From: Lachnospiraceae bacterium
Lineage (GTDB): Bacteria; Bacillota; Clostridia; Lachnospirales; Lachnospiraceae
Assembly (NCBI GenBank): GCA_024697595.1
Contig: JAILFK010000010.1
Coordinates: forward strand, 62,001-126,000
Length of the DNA: 64,000 nucleotides
Direction of reading: 5' to 3'
Shown: piece after piece, positions 18,336 through 27,671 of the stretch
Layout of the letters: every line of letters starts with the position of its first letter
How positions within the stretch are numbered: the stretch's first letter is position 1
The notes under the pieces: generated by a model
Databases searched by the model: none
Seen by the model: the letters and a program-made list of their open reading frames with translations, nothing else
Told to the model about the DNA's origin: nothing
Made by a program: the position numbers and the translations under genes

Positions 18336-19649
18336 TTACTCTTCAGCAAACAAGCTTTCTAATAGTTCTATCACATCATCAAAATCAATTTTTTCGTCTG
18401 TCTGCTGTAATAAAAACTCATTTACACTATCTATTTTCGAGATTGCAAAATCTATATTTTTGTTAGAGCCAGCTTTGTAGGCACCAATATTTATCAAATC
18501 TTCTGCCTCCGTGTAAGTGGCAAGTACATTTTTAAGCTGACCAGCAACCTTTTTATGTTCCTTTGTGGCAATAGCACTCATAACACGGGAAATACTAGCC
18601 AAAACATCAATAGCCGGATAATGATTCTTCTGAGCAAGACTTCTAGATAGTACAATATGCCCATCCAAAATACTTCTAGCCGTATCAGTAATCGGCTCAT
18701 TAAAGTCATCACCATCTACCAAAACCGTATAAAGTCCTGTTATGGACCCCTTATCCGAATTACCAGCCCTCTCTAAAAGTTTTGGCATCTCAGAATACAC
18801 ACTAGGAGGATAACCTCTAGTAACAGGTGGCTCTCCAGCAGCCAGCCCGATCTCTCGTTGCGCCATTGAAAAACGTGTAAGGGAATCCATCATCAAAAGC
18901 ACATCCCGGCCTTGATCTCTAAAATATTCGGCAATGGCTGTTGCAGTTTTAGCAGCAGACTTTCGCATTAACGCAGGTTTATCCGAAGTGGCGACCACCA
19001 CCACACTTCGAGCCATTCCCTCAGGTCCAAGATCGTGTTCAATAAATTCTCTAACCTCTCGACCACGCTCTCCAATCAATGCTATAACATTAATGTCCGC
19101 CTGAGTATTTCTGGCAAACATGCCCATCAAAGTACTCTTACCAACACCTGAACCCGCGAAGATTCCAATTCTTTGTCCTTTCCCAACAGTGATAAGACCA
19201 TCAACCGCTTTCACTCCCAAGGGAAGTACCTGAGAAATAATTTCTCGAGACATAGGATCAGGCGGCATCGCATCCGCCGGATAAGCATCATCTAGCCAAA
19301 TGTCTTCTTCTATGTCTGTAGGTCTACCTATACCATCAACTGTATGCCCTAACAAATCATCACCCACAGGAATAGATAAAGGTCGCCCTGTATTCTCTAC
19401 AGTACAACCTATCCCGACACCTTCCACTCCTTCAAAAGGAGTGAGTAGCAAACTTTTATCTCTAAAGCCTACAACCTCAGCCATAACACGTTTATCTTCA
19501 TTTGGATCAATTATAATTTCACACAAGTCATTCAATTTTGCATCGGGACCCACCGATTCAATGGTCAAACCAACCACCTTGGTAACGCGCCCTAACCTAT
19601 CAAAATATGTATTGTCTAAAAGAGACAAATACTTGTTTTTATCAACCAC
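18336..19649 (-). CDS. fliI: FliI, flagellar export ATPase (GTG start)
   Basis: 437 residues. Walker A is GIFAGSGVGKSTLMG (near residue 165); Walker B is VLLMMDSLTRF. The family signature GEPPVTRGYPPSVYSEMPKL is complete. It is a hexameric ATPase related to F1-beta that delivers substrates to the export gate with FliH and FliJ. The start GTG (19649) has only a weak GGGGCAG site, and the fliH stop is 13 bases upstream. Confidence 0.97.
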   Translation of the reverse strand: MVDKNKYLSLLDNTYFDRLGRVTKVVGLTIESVGPDAKLNDLCEIIIDPNEDKRVMAEVVGFRDKSLLLTPFEGVEGVGIGCTVENTGRPLSIPVGDDLLGHTVDGIGRPTDIEEDIWLDDAYPADAMPPDPMSREIISQVLPLGVKAVDGLITVGKGQRIGIFAGSGVGKSTLMGMFARNTQADINVIALIGERGREVREFIEHDLGPEGMARSVVVVATSDKPALMRKSAAKTATAIAEYFRDQGRDVLLMMDSLTRFSMAQREIGLAAGEPPVTRGYPPSVYSEMPKLLERAGNSDKGSITGLYTVLVDGDDFNEPITDTARSILDGHIVLSRSLAQKNHYPAIDVLASISRVMSAIATKEHKKVAGQLKNVLATYTEAEDLINIGAYKAGSNKNIDFAISKIDSVNEFLLQQTDEKIDFDDVIELLESLFAEE

Positions 19650-19662
19650 TAATTCTGCCCCA

Positions 19663-20556
19663 CTAACTCAAAATTTTAATCTCTTTGATTAAATTTTTCA
19701 TTTCTGTGTCCATACTACAGTCAAACAGACCACCATCAGTTTCAACCATACATTGAGAATCGTCCAAAAGAGGATCTAGAACAATATCAAGAGTAACCTC
19801 CTGTCCCACCTTAGTCTGAAGTTCCTCCTTTTTATTTCTCAAAAATTCCATATTATTCTCATTTACTCTAATGATAAATGTTTGACTACTATCCACATTG
19901 GAAATAACATTGTCCAGCAAATGAAAAATCAGTTCCTTTTTATCACCAAACTCAACCAAAAACACCTTCTCAACAACCTGACAAATAGCATCTACAAGTT
20001 CTCTTTCCATATTGCTTTCTTTTTCTGCCATAGCTGCTTCCATATCAGCTTTTTGCTGTTGAATCTCTTGCTCTAACTCAGTCTTTTTAATCAAAGCCTC
20101 CTGATATCCCTTATCAAAACCAGCCTGTTGACCATCAGCCTCTGCATGAGACTTCATTGCATCAGCCTGACTTTGAGCCATATCCAATATCTCTTGAGCC
20201 TGTTGTCTGGCTTCCTCAAGAATATTTTCAGCCTCCGCTTTCGCTTCAGCAATATAATCCACGTCCGGTTGAACAGGTTCCTCAAACTCTTCCTCAGGCA
20301 ATTCATCATTAAAATCATCTGGCAGCTCGGGCTCAATAAGATTTCCGTCCTCATCATATTGAGGCTCCGCCTCTTGAAGTTCTCGTATCTTTTCTTCCCT
20401 AGCAAGACGTGCCTGTTCTTTTGCAGCCTCTTTATTTTGTTTTTCAACCTCTTCTAAGATTCTTTCATCAAGCAATTCATTGTAATCGAGGACCTTTTTA
20501 TTATCATCATCATCCTCTGGCGGAATCACTTGCATGCCATAAACAATATTAGACAA
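19663..20556 (-). CDS. fliH: FliH, negative regulator of the export ATPase (TTG start)
   Basis: 297 residues beginning at TTG (20556), which reads MSNIVYG, the usual FliH-type opening, and overlaps the end of fliG by eight bases. Long acidic and Gln/Glu/Ala-rich coiled coil (about 25-165) followed by a V-ATPase-E-like C-terminal domain (about 180-295, VVEKVFLVEFGDKKELIFHLLDNV). FliH dimers bind FliI and anchor it to the C-ring. The overlap with fliG places its GGAGG ribosome site within the fliG coding region. Confidence 0.92.
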   Translation of the reverse strand: MSNIVYGMQVIPPEDDDDNKKVLDYNELLDERILEEVEKQNKEAAKEQARLAREEKIRELQEAEPQYDEDGNLIEPELPDDFNDELPEEEFEEPVQPDVDYIAEAKAEAENILEEARQQAQEILDMAQSQADAMKSHAEADGQQAGFDKGYQEALIKKTELEQEIQQQKADMEAAMAEKESNMERELVDAICQVVEKVFLVEFGDKKELIFHLLDNVISNVDSSQTFIIRVNENNMEFLRNKKEELQTKVGQEVTLDIVLDPLLDDSQCMVETDGGLFDCSMDTEMKNLIKEIKILS

Positions 20557-21559
20557 CTAATTCGTCACCTCCACCTCTAGAAATAACGATCTCAGCTTGA
20601 TCCTCAAGTTTTCTAATAACTCCAACAATCTTTTGTTGAGCTTCCTCCACGTCCTTCATACGAACAGGACCCATAAATTCCATATCTTCTCGAATCATAG
20701 ATGCAAGACGACTTGAAAGGTTTTTAAATATTGCTGATTGAACTTCTTCATTAGCTCCCTTCAAGGCAACCTCCAAATCGTTATTATCCACATCACGAAG
20801 CACTCTCTGAATAGCTCTATCATCAAGCAACAAGATATCTTCGAATACGAACATCTTCTTTCTAATTTCATCTGCCAATTCTGGCTCTTCAATCTCAAGA
20901 GATTCCATAATACGTTTTTCAGTTCCACGATCAACAGTATTCAAAATATTTACAATAGCATCTACACCACCAGCAATTGTGTAATCCTGATTGATAAGAG
21001 ATGAAAGTTTTCTCTCTAAAACTCGCTCAACCTCTTTGATAACCTCAGGGGATGTTCTATCCATAAGCGCAATACGTTTTGCAACGTCCGCCTGCATTTC
21101 AGGATTCAATGCACTCAAAATAAGGGATGATTGTCCAGGTGCCAAATAAGATAAAATCATGGCAATAGTCTGTGGATGCTCATCCTGTATAAAGTTAAGA
21201 ACCTGAGAAGGTTCTGTTTTTCTAATAAACTCAAAAGGTCTAACCTGAAGAGATGCAGTAAGCTTTGTAATGACATTTTGCGCAGCCTCGTCTCCCAAAG
21301 CTTTCTCCAAAAGTTCTTTGGCATAACCAATACCACCTTCTGCAATATACTGCTGTGCAAGACAAACCTGATAAAACTCATCTATAACCGCGTCTTTTAA
21401 CGACGGAGATACACTCTGGGTGTTAGCAATCTCTAAAGTGAGTTCCTCTATTTCTTCTTCTTTTAAATGTTTGAAAATATCAGCAGACTTTTCAGGCCCC
21501 AAAGCAATCAATAAAATTGCAGCCTTTTGTACTCCTGATAACTCTTCTGGTGCAGCCAT
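20549..21559 (-). CDS. fliG: FliG, motor switch/rotor protein
   Basis: 336 residues. Typical sequence: LSGVQKAAILLIALGPEKSADIF at the N-terminus (FliF-binding), the EHPQTIAMILSYL motif in the middle domain, and the C-terminal charged torque helix with DDRAIQRVLRDVDNNDL. FliG connects the MS ring to the C ring and receives torque from MotA. Two bases after fliF. All three armadillo-like domains are intact. Confidence 0.97.
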   Translation of the reverse strand: MAAPEELSGVQKAAILLIALGPEKSADIFKHLKEEEIEELTLEIANTQSVSPSLKDAVIDEFYQVCLAQQYIAEGGIGYAKELLEKALGDEAAQNVITKLTASLQVRPFEFIRKTEPSQVLNFIQDEHPQTIAMILSYLAPGQSSLILSALNPEMQADVAKRIALMDRTSPEVIKEVERVLERKLSSLINQDYTIAGGVDAIVNILNTVDRGTEKRIMESLEIEEPELADEIRKKMFVFEDILLLDDRAIQRVLRDVDNNDLEVALKGANEEVQSAIFKNLSSRLASMIREDMEFMGPVRMKDVEEAQQKIVGVIRKLEDQAEIVISRGGGDELVV

Positions 21560-21560
21560 T

Positions 21561-23168
21561 TTAACCCCAATCCTCGTTTAACCAGTTGCGCAACAAATTA
21601 GCCACCGCTTCTGGATTTTCATCAACGAATTTTTCAATAAGAATTCTCGCCTCAGATTTTTCACTGAAGCCAATGTCCTCAAGCTGTTCTTCCTGCTTTG
21701 CTTCAAGAAGTGTCTCAACAGAAACCTGCTCTGCAACTTCCTCCTCTTCCTTCGCGCCTCGAAGAGTTCTCAAAACAACAAATCCAAGCATTGCAAGAAT
21801 CAAAACTGCAAGGACTATCTGTAATATATCTGTAAGCTCGATATTCGCTCCTTCAGAGTACTGGAACATAGGAATATCGTACGCTACGATGCTAATGTTT
21901 TCAGGATCGATTCCTGTAGCTTTCGAAACCAAATTGATAAAATCTTCATCAACTTCAGTTTTAACTCTATCACTGTTAGCCGCAACGAATTCATCAAAAG
22001 TCTGATCGTCTAGAGTGCCATCAGCTTTCAACTTATCTTCGTCATAAACTACGTAAGATGTGGCAACAACTGAGATAGATGAATCCTCATAACTTATAGT
22101 GCCTACCTCTTTTTCGGTCTCTGTTATCTTCTCATCAGGAAGATAATCTTTTGTAAATTCTTCAGATGATGATTCTGAAGTTTCATTATCCTCTAAAACA
22201 TATGTTGTATCATCGTCATTGGTATCTGTACCAGGCACCCCGCCAACTCCTGATGTGGATTTAGTCTTCTTAGAAGTCTCACTATCCAGGTATCCTTCAG
22301 TTTTACCCTCATCAACAGAATAATCGTAATTAGTCTCCTTCACTTTGTCGAAATTCATCACCAGATTCATTCCAACATCCACATTGTCATATACATCTGT
22401 ACCTAAAAGTACATTTTTCACCTCGCTAACAATAACCGCCTGAGCCTTGGCTTTGGCTGTTAAATTAGATGTAGCCTGTCCTGCAACAGTGGACTCATCA
22501 CCGCCAGAAAATAACACATTTCCAGAACTATCTAAGATCAATATATTCTTTGCATTATCATTTCCCAAACCAGTGGCAATATATTGAGCAATCCCCGCCG
22601 CCTGATTCTCATCTAATTCCTTTTTCAAAGAAAGAATTACATTGGCATAGGCATCTTCTTTTTCAGATAATAAAGTACCATCATTTTCAGGCAAAGATAG
22701 TGTAACCTTAGCTGAATCTACCTGCTCAATTGTGGCAAGCTGTGTGGCGAATCTATCCTCCAAATAAAGTTTATATTTCTTTTGCTTATCCGCTTCGGTT
22801 GTAGAAAAACTTCCGTTAATAGCGTCATCAATTGAATATCCATCAGATTGCACCTTGTTAGTACCCAGCAAAATATTGGCATTAGCATAATCTTCCTGAT
22901 TTACAGAATATTTCATTCCTGTTTCATCTGTAGTGTAAGCAATGGCTGGATCAGCACCCTCTAAAAGTTCTTTAACCGATGTTGCTTCTTCAGCAGTCTC
23001 ACAGGTAATCAAAGTAACCATAGTTGGTCTTGAAACAGCATATCCTAATATAACAAGAGCGACAATAACAACAGCTAATATACTGATCATTACAACTCTT
23101 TGCTTAGTATTAAACTTTTTCCACCATTCTATTATTCTATTTAAAATATTTTGAATCTGCTCTGGCAT
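21561..23168 (-). CDS. fliF: FliF, MS-ring protein
   Basis: 535 residues with two membrane helices, near residues 24-47 (VVMISILAVVIVALVILGY) and 442-465 (ILQIVLAVLILAMLGFVVL). Between them lie the ring-building domains: YVADPAM-like region replaced by the Lachnospiraceae-type GTNKVQSDGYSIDD, and ATQLATIEQVDSAKVTLSLP. A Ser/Thr/Asp-rich insert (about 290-345) corresponds to the beta-collar region. The short C-terminal tail (FVDENPEAVANLLRNWLNED) binds FliG. Confidence 0.95.
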   Translation of the reverse strand: MPEQIQNILNRIIEWWKKFNTKQRVVMISILAVVIVALVILGYAVSRPTMVTLITCETAEEATSVKELLEGADPAIAYTTDETGMKYSVNQEDYANANILLGTNKVQSDGYSIDDAINGSFSTTEADKQKKYKLYLEDRFATQLATIEQVDSAKVTLSLPENDGTLLSEKEDAYANVILSLKKELDENQAAGIAQYIATGLGNDNAKNILILDSSGNVLFSGGDESTVAGQATSNLTAKAKAQAVIVSEVKNVLLGTDVYDNVDVGMNLVMNFDKVKETNYDYSVDEGKTEGYLDSETSKKTKSTSGVGGVPGTDTNDDDTTYVLEDNETSESSSEEFTKDYLPDEKITETEKEVGTISYEDSSISVVATSYVVYDEDKLKADGTLDDQTFDEFVAANSDRVKTEVDEDFINLVSKATGIDPENISIVAYDIPMFQYSEGANIELTDILQIVLAVLILAMLGFVVLRTLRGAKEEEEVAEQVSVETLLEAKQEEQLEDIGFSEKSEARILIEKFVDENPEAVANLLRNWLNEDWG

Positions 23169-23200
23169 ATCAATCTATCCCCTATTACAACTTTCTATAA

Positions 23201-23500
23201 CTAAATTTGCATATTCATAATACTATTGTATCCTTCGATAAACTTATCTCGAATAGCTACCGTATATTGCAATGCAAGATTAGCCTTTTGTTCCGCAATC
23301 AAAAGATCATGCACATTATCTGACTCGCCCAAGGCAAAAGATATCTCTTCCGCATTTGCTTTATTTTGCAAATCATTGGTTTCATTAACCATCGACATTG
23401 CAGAATCTAAAATTTTATCAAATCCCTGTCCAGCCTTTGACTCTACACTTGGTTGAACAACCGGGTTTTTATACATACCACTGATAGCTGAAATATCCAT
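23201..23500 (-). CDS. fliE: FliE, MS-ring/rod junction protein
   Basis: 99 residues, the usual size. Conserved C-terminal sequence ANLALQYTVAIRDKFIEGYNSIMNMQI and central FALGESDNVHDLLIAEQKA match FliE. It connects FliF to the proximal rod and is exported early. Located between flgC and fliF as in most Firmicutes. Confidence 0.95.
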   Translation of the reverse strand: MDISAISGMYKNPVVQPSVESKAGQGFDKILDSAMSMVNETNDLQNKANAEEISFALGESDNVHDLLIAEQKANLALQYTVAIRDKFIEGYNSIMNMQI

Positions 23501-23521
23501 AATAGCCTCCTAAATAATTAA

Positions 23522-23962
23522 TTATTGACCAATTTGAAGTCCCGCTTGCACCATGGATTTCATGGAATTAAACGCAGTGACATTCGCCTCATAGGAACGA
23601 CTTGAATCTATCAAGTTTGTCATCTCTGTCACTGTATTTACATTCGGATAACTCACATAACCATTTTCATCCGCATCAGGATGGCTTGGATCGTAAGTCA
23701 TAATAAAATCTGTTTCCATATCCTCAGACACCTTTGTCACTTTGACACCGTTGCCTTCAAAAGTTTGTGTCCCCTCAAGAACATCTTTAAAGGATGGTGA
23801 CTTTGTCTTCTCCTCGAATGTGACAATTTTTCTTCTATACGGAGTGCCATCCTCTGTTCTAGTAGTGTTGACATTGGCAATATTTTCCGCAATAGTGTCC
23901 ATTCGGAATCTTTGAGCAGTCATTCCTGAAGCTGCTATGTCAAATGATTGAAATAATCCCAT
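23522..23962 (-). CDS. flgC: FlgC, proximal rod protein
   Basis: 146 residues. The N-terminal FDIAASGMTAQRFRMDTIAENIANVNT is the rod/hook-family motif in FlgC form (read in two parts), and the C-terminal TEMTNLIDSSRSYEANVTAFNSMK is its partner helix. A good AGGTGATATATT ribosome site precedes the ATG. Part of the proximal rod with FlgB. Confidence 0.96.
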   Translation of the reverse strand: MGLFQSFDIAASGMTAQRFRMDTIAENIANVNTTRTEDGTPYRRKIVTFEEKTKSPSFKDVLEGTQTFEGNGVKVTKVSEDMETDFIMTYDPSHPDADENGYVSYPNVNTVTEMTNLIDSSRSYEANVTAFNSMKSMVQAGLQIGQ

Positions 23963-23981
23963 AATATATCACCTCCGCCAA

Positions 23982-24371
23982 CTATTTAATAACACTCTTA
24001 AATCTATCAAACTCTCGGGATACAGCACTAGTCAATGTCTGATATCGCAATTGTTCTGAAGCAATCTCAACATTTTCCGTGTCCACATCCACATTATTTC
24101 CATCTAATCTATATGAGAATGAGCCGTAGTCTGTATAAATATCAGGATCCAAACGATCTAGTTTTACATTATTAACAGCATCATTTAGCCCTTTATATTT
24201 CGTGCTTTTCAATTCACTTTCCAACACATTTTGGAATTCCACGTCCTGTCTCTTGTATCCCGGTGTGTCTACATTGGCAATATTATTAGCCAAGGCACTC
24301 TCTCTCATCCAGCTGGCATCAGCAGCTTTTCCAAGAACATCAACATAACTAAATGCATTTGAATTTAACAT
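23982..24371 (-). CDS. flgB: FlgB, proximal rod protein
   Basis: 129 residues from the ATG at 24371 (MLNSNAFSYVDVLGKA). An in-frame ATG two codons earlier (24377) lies immediately against the GGAGG ribosome site and is too close to it; the second ATG has six-base spacing. The motif RESALANNIANVDTPGYKRQD is present (read RESALANNIANV then DTPGYK). First gene of the rod/hook transcription unit, with a predicted promoter at 24414-24441. Confidence 0.95.
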   Translation of the reverse strand: MLNSNAFSYVDVLGKAADASWMRESALANNIANVDTPGYKRQDVEFQNVLESELKSTKYKGLNDAVNNVKLDRLDPDIYTDYGSFSYRLDGNNVDVDTENVEIASEQLRYQTLTSAVSREFDRFKSVIK

Positions 24372-24413
24372 AGGCATCCTCCTCTAGGCATACTACTAGC
24401 CCAATCATATTTT

Positions 24414-24441
24414 ATTATAAAGTATATTTACAAAAACACAA
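24414..24441 (-). promoter_or_regulatory. Predicted promoter of the flgB-flgE unit
   Basis: On the minus strand the -10 is a perfect TATAAT (24414-24419); the best -35 is TTGTGT (24436-24441) at 16-base spacing, a weak match. The -35 lies inside the inverted repeat at 24432-24449, so a protein bound there would compete with or assist polymerase. Confidence 0.5.
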
Positions 24442-24449
24442 GTGTTTTT
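24432..24449. promoter_or_regulatory. Perfect inverted repeat over the flgB -35 region
   Basis: AAAAACAC and GTGTTTTT are exact complements around a two-base centre. A further AAAACACAA copy is at 24478-24486. The same AAAACACAA word occurs at the motA upstream repeat (12360-12368). This looks like a shared operator for the two flagellar units, but no regulator can be named. Confidence 0.4.
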
Positions 24450-24526
24450 ACACTATATTGTGTGTTTTTTGTTTTTCAAAACACAAGGTTTAGTTTTTTA
24501 CTAATTTCACATACAATTCAAACATT

Positions 24527-24558
24527 TTAAAAAAGGACCTACATACGTAAGTCCTTTT
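24527..24558 (-). terminator. Rho-independent terminator after codY
   Basis: Twelve-base stem (24531-24542 with 24547-24558, AAAAGGACCTAC arm) with a four-base loop and one wobble position. The minus strand continues into a run of T. It lies 58 bases past the codY stop and insulates codY from the flagellar unit. Confidence 0.85.
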
Positions 24559-24615
24559 AACTAAACACTTCCCTGTGTATACTTTATATCGGTTCAACCA
24601 GGTGATTAATTTAAA

Positions 24616-25395
24616 CTATTTATTATCTTTTTTCAATGATGCCAATTCATCAAACACCGCATCATTAAGCACTTTAATATATGTGCCTTTCATTCCAGAA
24701 GAACGAGATTCAATAACTCCAGCACTTTCGAATTTACGGAGAGCATTGACTATAACCGATCTCGTTATACCTACTCTGTCTGCAATCTTAGATGCCACAA
24801 GTATTCCTTCATTACCCTGAAGTTCATCAAAGATATGTACTATAGCCTCCAATTCAGAGAAAGACAAAGTACTAATTGCAGATTTAACAATCTGGATTTT
24901 TCTGTTTTCCTCAGCATTTTCCTCATTTACAGAACGCATCATCTCAAGACCAACCACAGTCGTTCCGTACTCAACTAAAATAATATCATCTATATCATAT
25001 TGATGATCATATCTGTACACAAATAATGTTCCAAGACGCTCTCCTGCAATATCAAGAGGTGCTATGATAGCAGAATATTTATTAATATCTGCCGACTCAA
25101 ATCCCAATGTCTGAAGATTTACATTTTCCTTTGTAGACAATATACCAAGTAAACGTTCATTTAGTAATTCATCTACAAAACCGCCAACCTCTTCCACCAA
25201 AAGTTCAGTGATATCCTCTGTACCCTCAGCATGGCTAACGCCTAAAACTTTTCCTTTTTTACTAATTACAAGTACACATGAATCCAAGATGTCTGTCAAC
25301 ACAGAACAAATATCATTAAAAACAACCTTGGATGAATTGTTATTATGTAATAACTTTCCGATCTTTCTTGTTTTGTCCAATAATTGAACGCTCAT
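24616..25395 (-). CDS. codY: CodY, GTP/branched-chain amino acid-sensing global repressor
   Basis: 259 residues, full length. The N-terminal GAF domain (about 1-155) binds branched-chain amino acids in the family. The winged helix-turn-helix near residues 200-245 reads ASKIADRVGITRSVIVNALR followed by FESAGVIESRSSGMKGTYIK, essentially the canonical CodY DNA-binding region. CodY represses amino-acid, transport and often motility genes in rich conditions. The gene lies between topA and flgB, and a CodY-box-like site (25541-25555) sits beside its own predicted promoter. Confidence 0.97.
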   Translation of the reverse strand: MSVQLLDKTRKIGKLLHNNNSSKVVFNDICSVLTDILDSCVLVISKKGKVLGVSHAEGTEDITELLVEEVGGFVDELLNERLLGILSTKENVNLQTLGFESADINKYSAIIAPLDIAGERLGTLFVYRYDHQYDIDDIILVEYGTTVVGLEMMRSVNEENAEENRKIQIVKSAISTLSFSELEAIVHIFDELQGNEGILVASKIADRVGITRSVIVNALRKFESAGVIESRSSGMKGTYIKVLNDAVFDELASLKKDNK

Positions 25396-25510
25396 TCTAT
25401 ACCTCCACCTTCACTAGGCAAGAATATCTCTATATTCTATACTCTAGGAAATAATAATAATATTCTTTCCTTTGCATAACCTCAAAAGTTAAAATCGTTT
25501 AATAAAATCA

Positions 25511-25539
25511 ATTCTATCATCAAACCAAAACAATTTCAA
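25511..25539 (-). promoter_or_regulatory. Predicted sigma-A promoter of codY
   Basis: Minus strand: -35 TTGAAA (25534-25539) and -10 TAGAAT (25511-25516), spacing 17 bases, each one base off consensus. About 115 bases of leader precede the codY ATG at 25395. Confidence 0.65.
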
Positions 25540-25540
25540 T

Positions 25541-25555
25541 AAATTTCAGAATATT
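25541..25555. promoter_or_regulatory. CodY-box-like operator next to the codY promoter
   Basis: AAATTTCAGAATATT matches 13 of 15 positions of the CodY box AATTTTCWGAAAATT. It also overlaps a perfect 14-base palindrome, TCAGAATATTCTGA (25546-25559). It ends two bases upstream of the codY -35, so autoregulation is likely. Confidence 0.55.
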
Positions 25556-25559
25556 CTGA

Positions 25560-27635
25560 TTAGTCTCTTTGTCTATCCTCACTGTATCGACAATCCTCAT
25601 TTTGGCAAACTAACTTATTACCTTTTATAACCATATATCCACCGCATTTTGGACAAGGTTTCGAAACTGGTTTTGACCAACTCATAAAATCGCACTCTGC
25701 ATTATTTTCACAACCGTAGAACTTACGACCTTTTTTAGATTTGCGCACAACCACTTCCTTACCGCAAAGTGGACAAGCCACGCCAATCTTTTCAAGATAA
25801 GGCTTGGTGTTTCTGCAATCTGGAAATCCTGGACACGCTAGGAACTTACCGTGTGGGCCATATTTGATAACCATATTTCTTCCACACTCCTCGCATATAA
25901 CGTCAGTCTCTTCATCGGCAATTGTAACTTTTTCAAGTTCCTTCTCAGCCTTTTGAACAGCCACATCCAAATCAGGATAAAAGTTGGACACTATAGATTT
26001 CCATTTTACCTTCCCCTCTTCAACCTGATCCAACAAATTCTCTAAGTTAGCTGTAAAATGTTCATCTACAATACTTGGGAATTCATCCTTCATTATTCCA
26101 TTTACAACCTCTCCCAATTCAGTAACATAAATATTTCTACCCTCTTTAGTGATATATCTACGCTTCAAAATTGTAGAAATAGTTGGAGAATATGTACTAG
26201 GACGTCCTATTCCAAGTTCCTCCATAGTATGAACCAAGGATGCCTCCGTGTAATGCGGTGCAGGTTGTGTGAAATGTTGCTTTTCCTCCAACTCTGACAT
26301 CTTTACAACTGTATCCTCTGTAAGTTTATTCAGGCCAGGCTTCTTGCTGCCCTTCTCCTCATCCGCCGCTGTGTATACAAGCATATATCCATCAAACTTT
26401 CTAACAGAATCAGATGCTGTAAATATATAATCTCCAGCCGAAAGTTTGATACTTTTGGTCTCATCAACAGCATTGCTCATCTGGCTAGCAGCAAATCTTC
26501 TCCAAATCAATTGATATAATCTAAATTGATCTCTAGATAAAGATGCCTTGATGTCATCAGGTGTTCTATTAATATCAGAAGGTCTGATAGCCTCATGGGC
26601 ATCCTGAATCTTACCCTCTTTTTTCTGTGTTGATACAGCTTTATTCTTCAGATAATCCTCGCCATAATTATTTTTAATAAAATCAATAGCAGATGCCTTA
26701 GCTTCATCAGAAATTCTAACTGAATCCGTACGTAGATAAGTAATCAAACCTACCGTACCCATTCCTTTTACATCCACACCTTCATATAATTGTTGCGCTA
26801 TTCTCATAGTCTTTTGAATAGAGAAATTAAGCGCCTTTGAAGCTTCCTGCTGCAAAGTACTTGTAGTAAATGGAAGTGGAGATTTTCTCTCTCGAGTTCC
26901 GATCTTTACACTTTCTACCTTCATCTCAGATTTCAAAATCTCAGCCTTAATCTTATCCGCTTCCTCTTTGCTTGCAATCTCTAACTTAGAATTATCTTTG
27001 CCGTAGAATTTCGCTTCAAACTTCTTCTTGTCATCCACATTTTCTATAATTGCATCCAAAGTATAATACTCGGTAGGAATAAAAGAATCTATCTCTGCCT
27101 CTCTATCACAAATCAATCTCAACGCCACCGATTGTACTCTTCCTGCACTAAGACCTCTTTTCACCTTAGCCCATAGAAGCGGACTTATCTTGTATCCCAC
27201 CATTCTATCTAGCATTCTTCTAGCCTGTTGAGAATCAACAAGATTCATATCTATATCTCTTGGATTTTTAAGAGAATTTTTAACAACATTTTTAGTTATC
27301 TCATTAAAGGTTATTCGGGCAACATTTTTGTCCTCCAATTTCAAAGCCTTGATAAGATGCCATGAAATAGCTTCCCCCTCGCGGTCAGGATCGGTTGCAA
27401 GATAAATTTTGTCAGCCTTCTTGGCTTCTTTTCTAAGAGCAGCAAGAAGTTCTCCCTTTCCACGAATAGTTATATATTTAGGTTCATAATCATTTTCCGG
27501 ATCAAATCCTAATTGGCTTTTTGGCAAATCTCTAACGTGACCATTTGACGCCATAACCTCATAATTTTTCCCCAAGAATTTCTTTATAGTCTTTACCTTT
27601 GCAGGTGATTCCACAATAACTAAATACTTTGCCAT
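25560..27635 (-). CDS. topA: DNA topoisomerase I (type IA)
   Basis: 691 residues. TOPRIM domain at the N-terminus (YLVIVESPAKVKTIKKFLG, and TDPDREGEAISWHL with the acidic DxD triad). Active-site Tyr is in GLITYLRTDS (about residue 300). Three C-terminal zinc ribbons are visible: CEECGRNM...CPGFPDC, CPLCGKEV...CENNAEC, CPKCGGYM...CQNEDC. It relaxes negative supercoils. It has its own predicted promoter at 27672-27700 and follows dprA in the same direction. Confidence 0.98.
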   Translation of the reverse strand: MAKYLVIVESPAKVKTIKKFLGKNYEVMASNGHVRDLPKSQLGFDPENDYEPKYITIRGKGELLAALRKEAKKADKIYLATDPDREGEAISWHLIKALKLEDKNVARITFNEITKNVVKNSLKNPRDIDMNLVDSQQARRMLDRMVGYKISPLLWAKVKRGLSAGRVQSVALRLICDREAEIDSFIPTEYYTLDAIIENVDDKKKFEAKFYGKDNSKLEIASKEEADKIKAEILKSEMKVESVKIGTRERKSPLPFTTSTLQQEASKALNFSIQKTMRIAQQLYEGVDVKGMGTVGLITYLRTDSVRISDEAKASAIDFIKNNYGEDYLKNKAVSTQKKEGKIQDAHEAIRPSDINRTPDDIKASLSRDQFRLYQLIWRRFAASQMSNAVDETKSIKLSAGDYIFTASDSVRKFDGYMLVYTAADEEKGSKKPGLNKLTEDTVVKMSELEEKQHFTQPAPHYTEASLVHTMEELGIGRPSTYSPTISTILKRRYITKEGRNIYVTELGEVVNGIMKDEFPSIVDEHFTANLENLLDQVEEGKVKWKSIVSNFYPDLDVAVQKAEKELEKVTIADEETDVICEECGRNMVIKYGPHGKFLACPGFPDCRNTKPYLEKIGVACPLCGKEVVVRKSKKGRKFYGCENNAECDFMSWSKPVSKPCPKCGGYMVIKGNKLVCQNEDCRYSEDRQRD

Positions 27636-27671
27636 GAAATAATCTCCTTAAACTTATAGAAATCAAAAGCA

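Noticed and set aside
20128..20457. 109-codon plus-strand frame and a basic minus-strand frame over fliH
   Set aside because: Both are shadows of the acidic Gln/Glu coiled coil of FliH.
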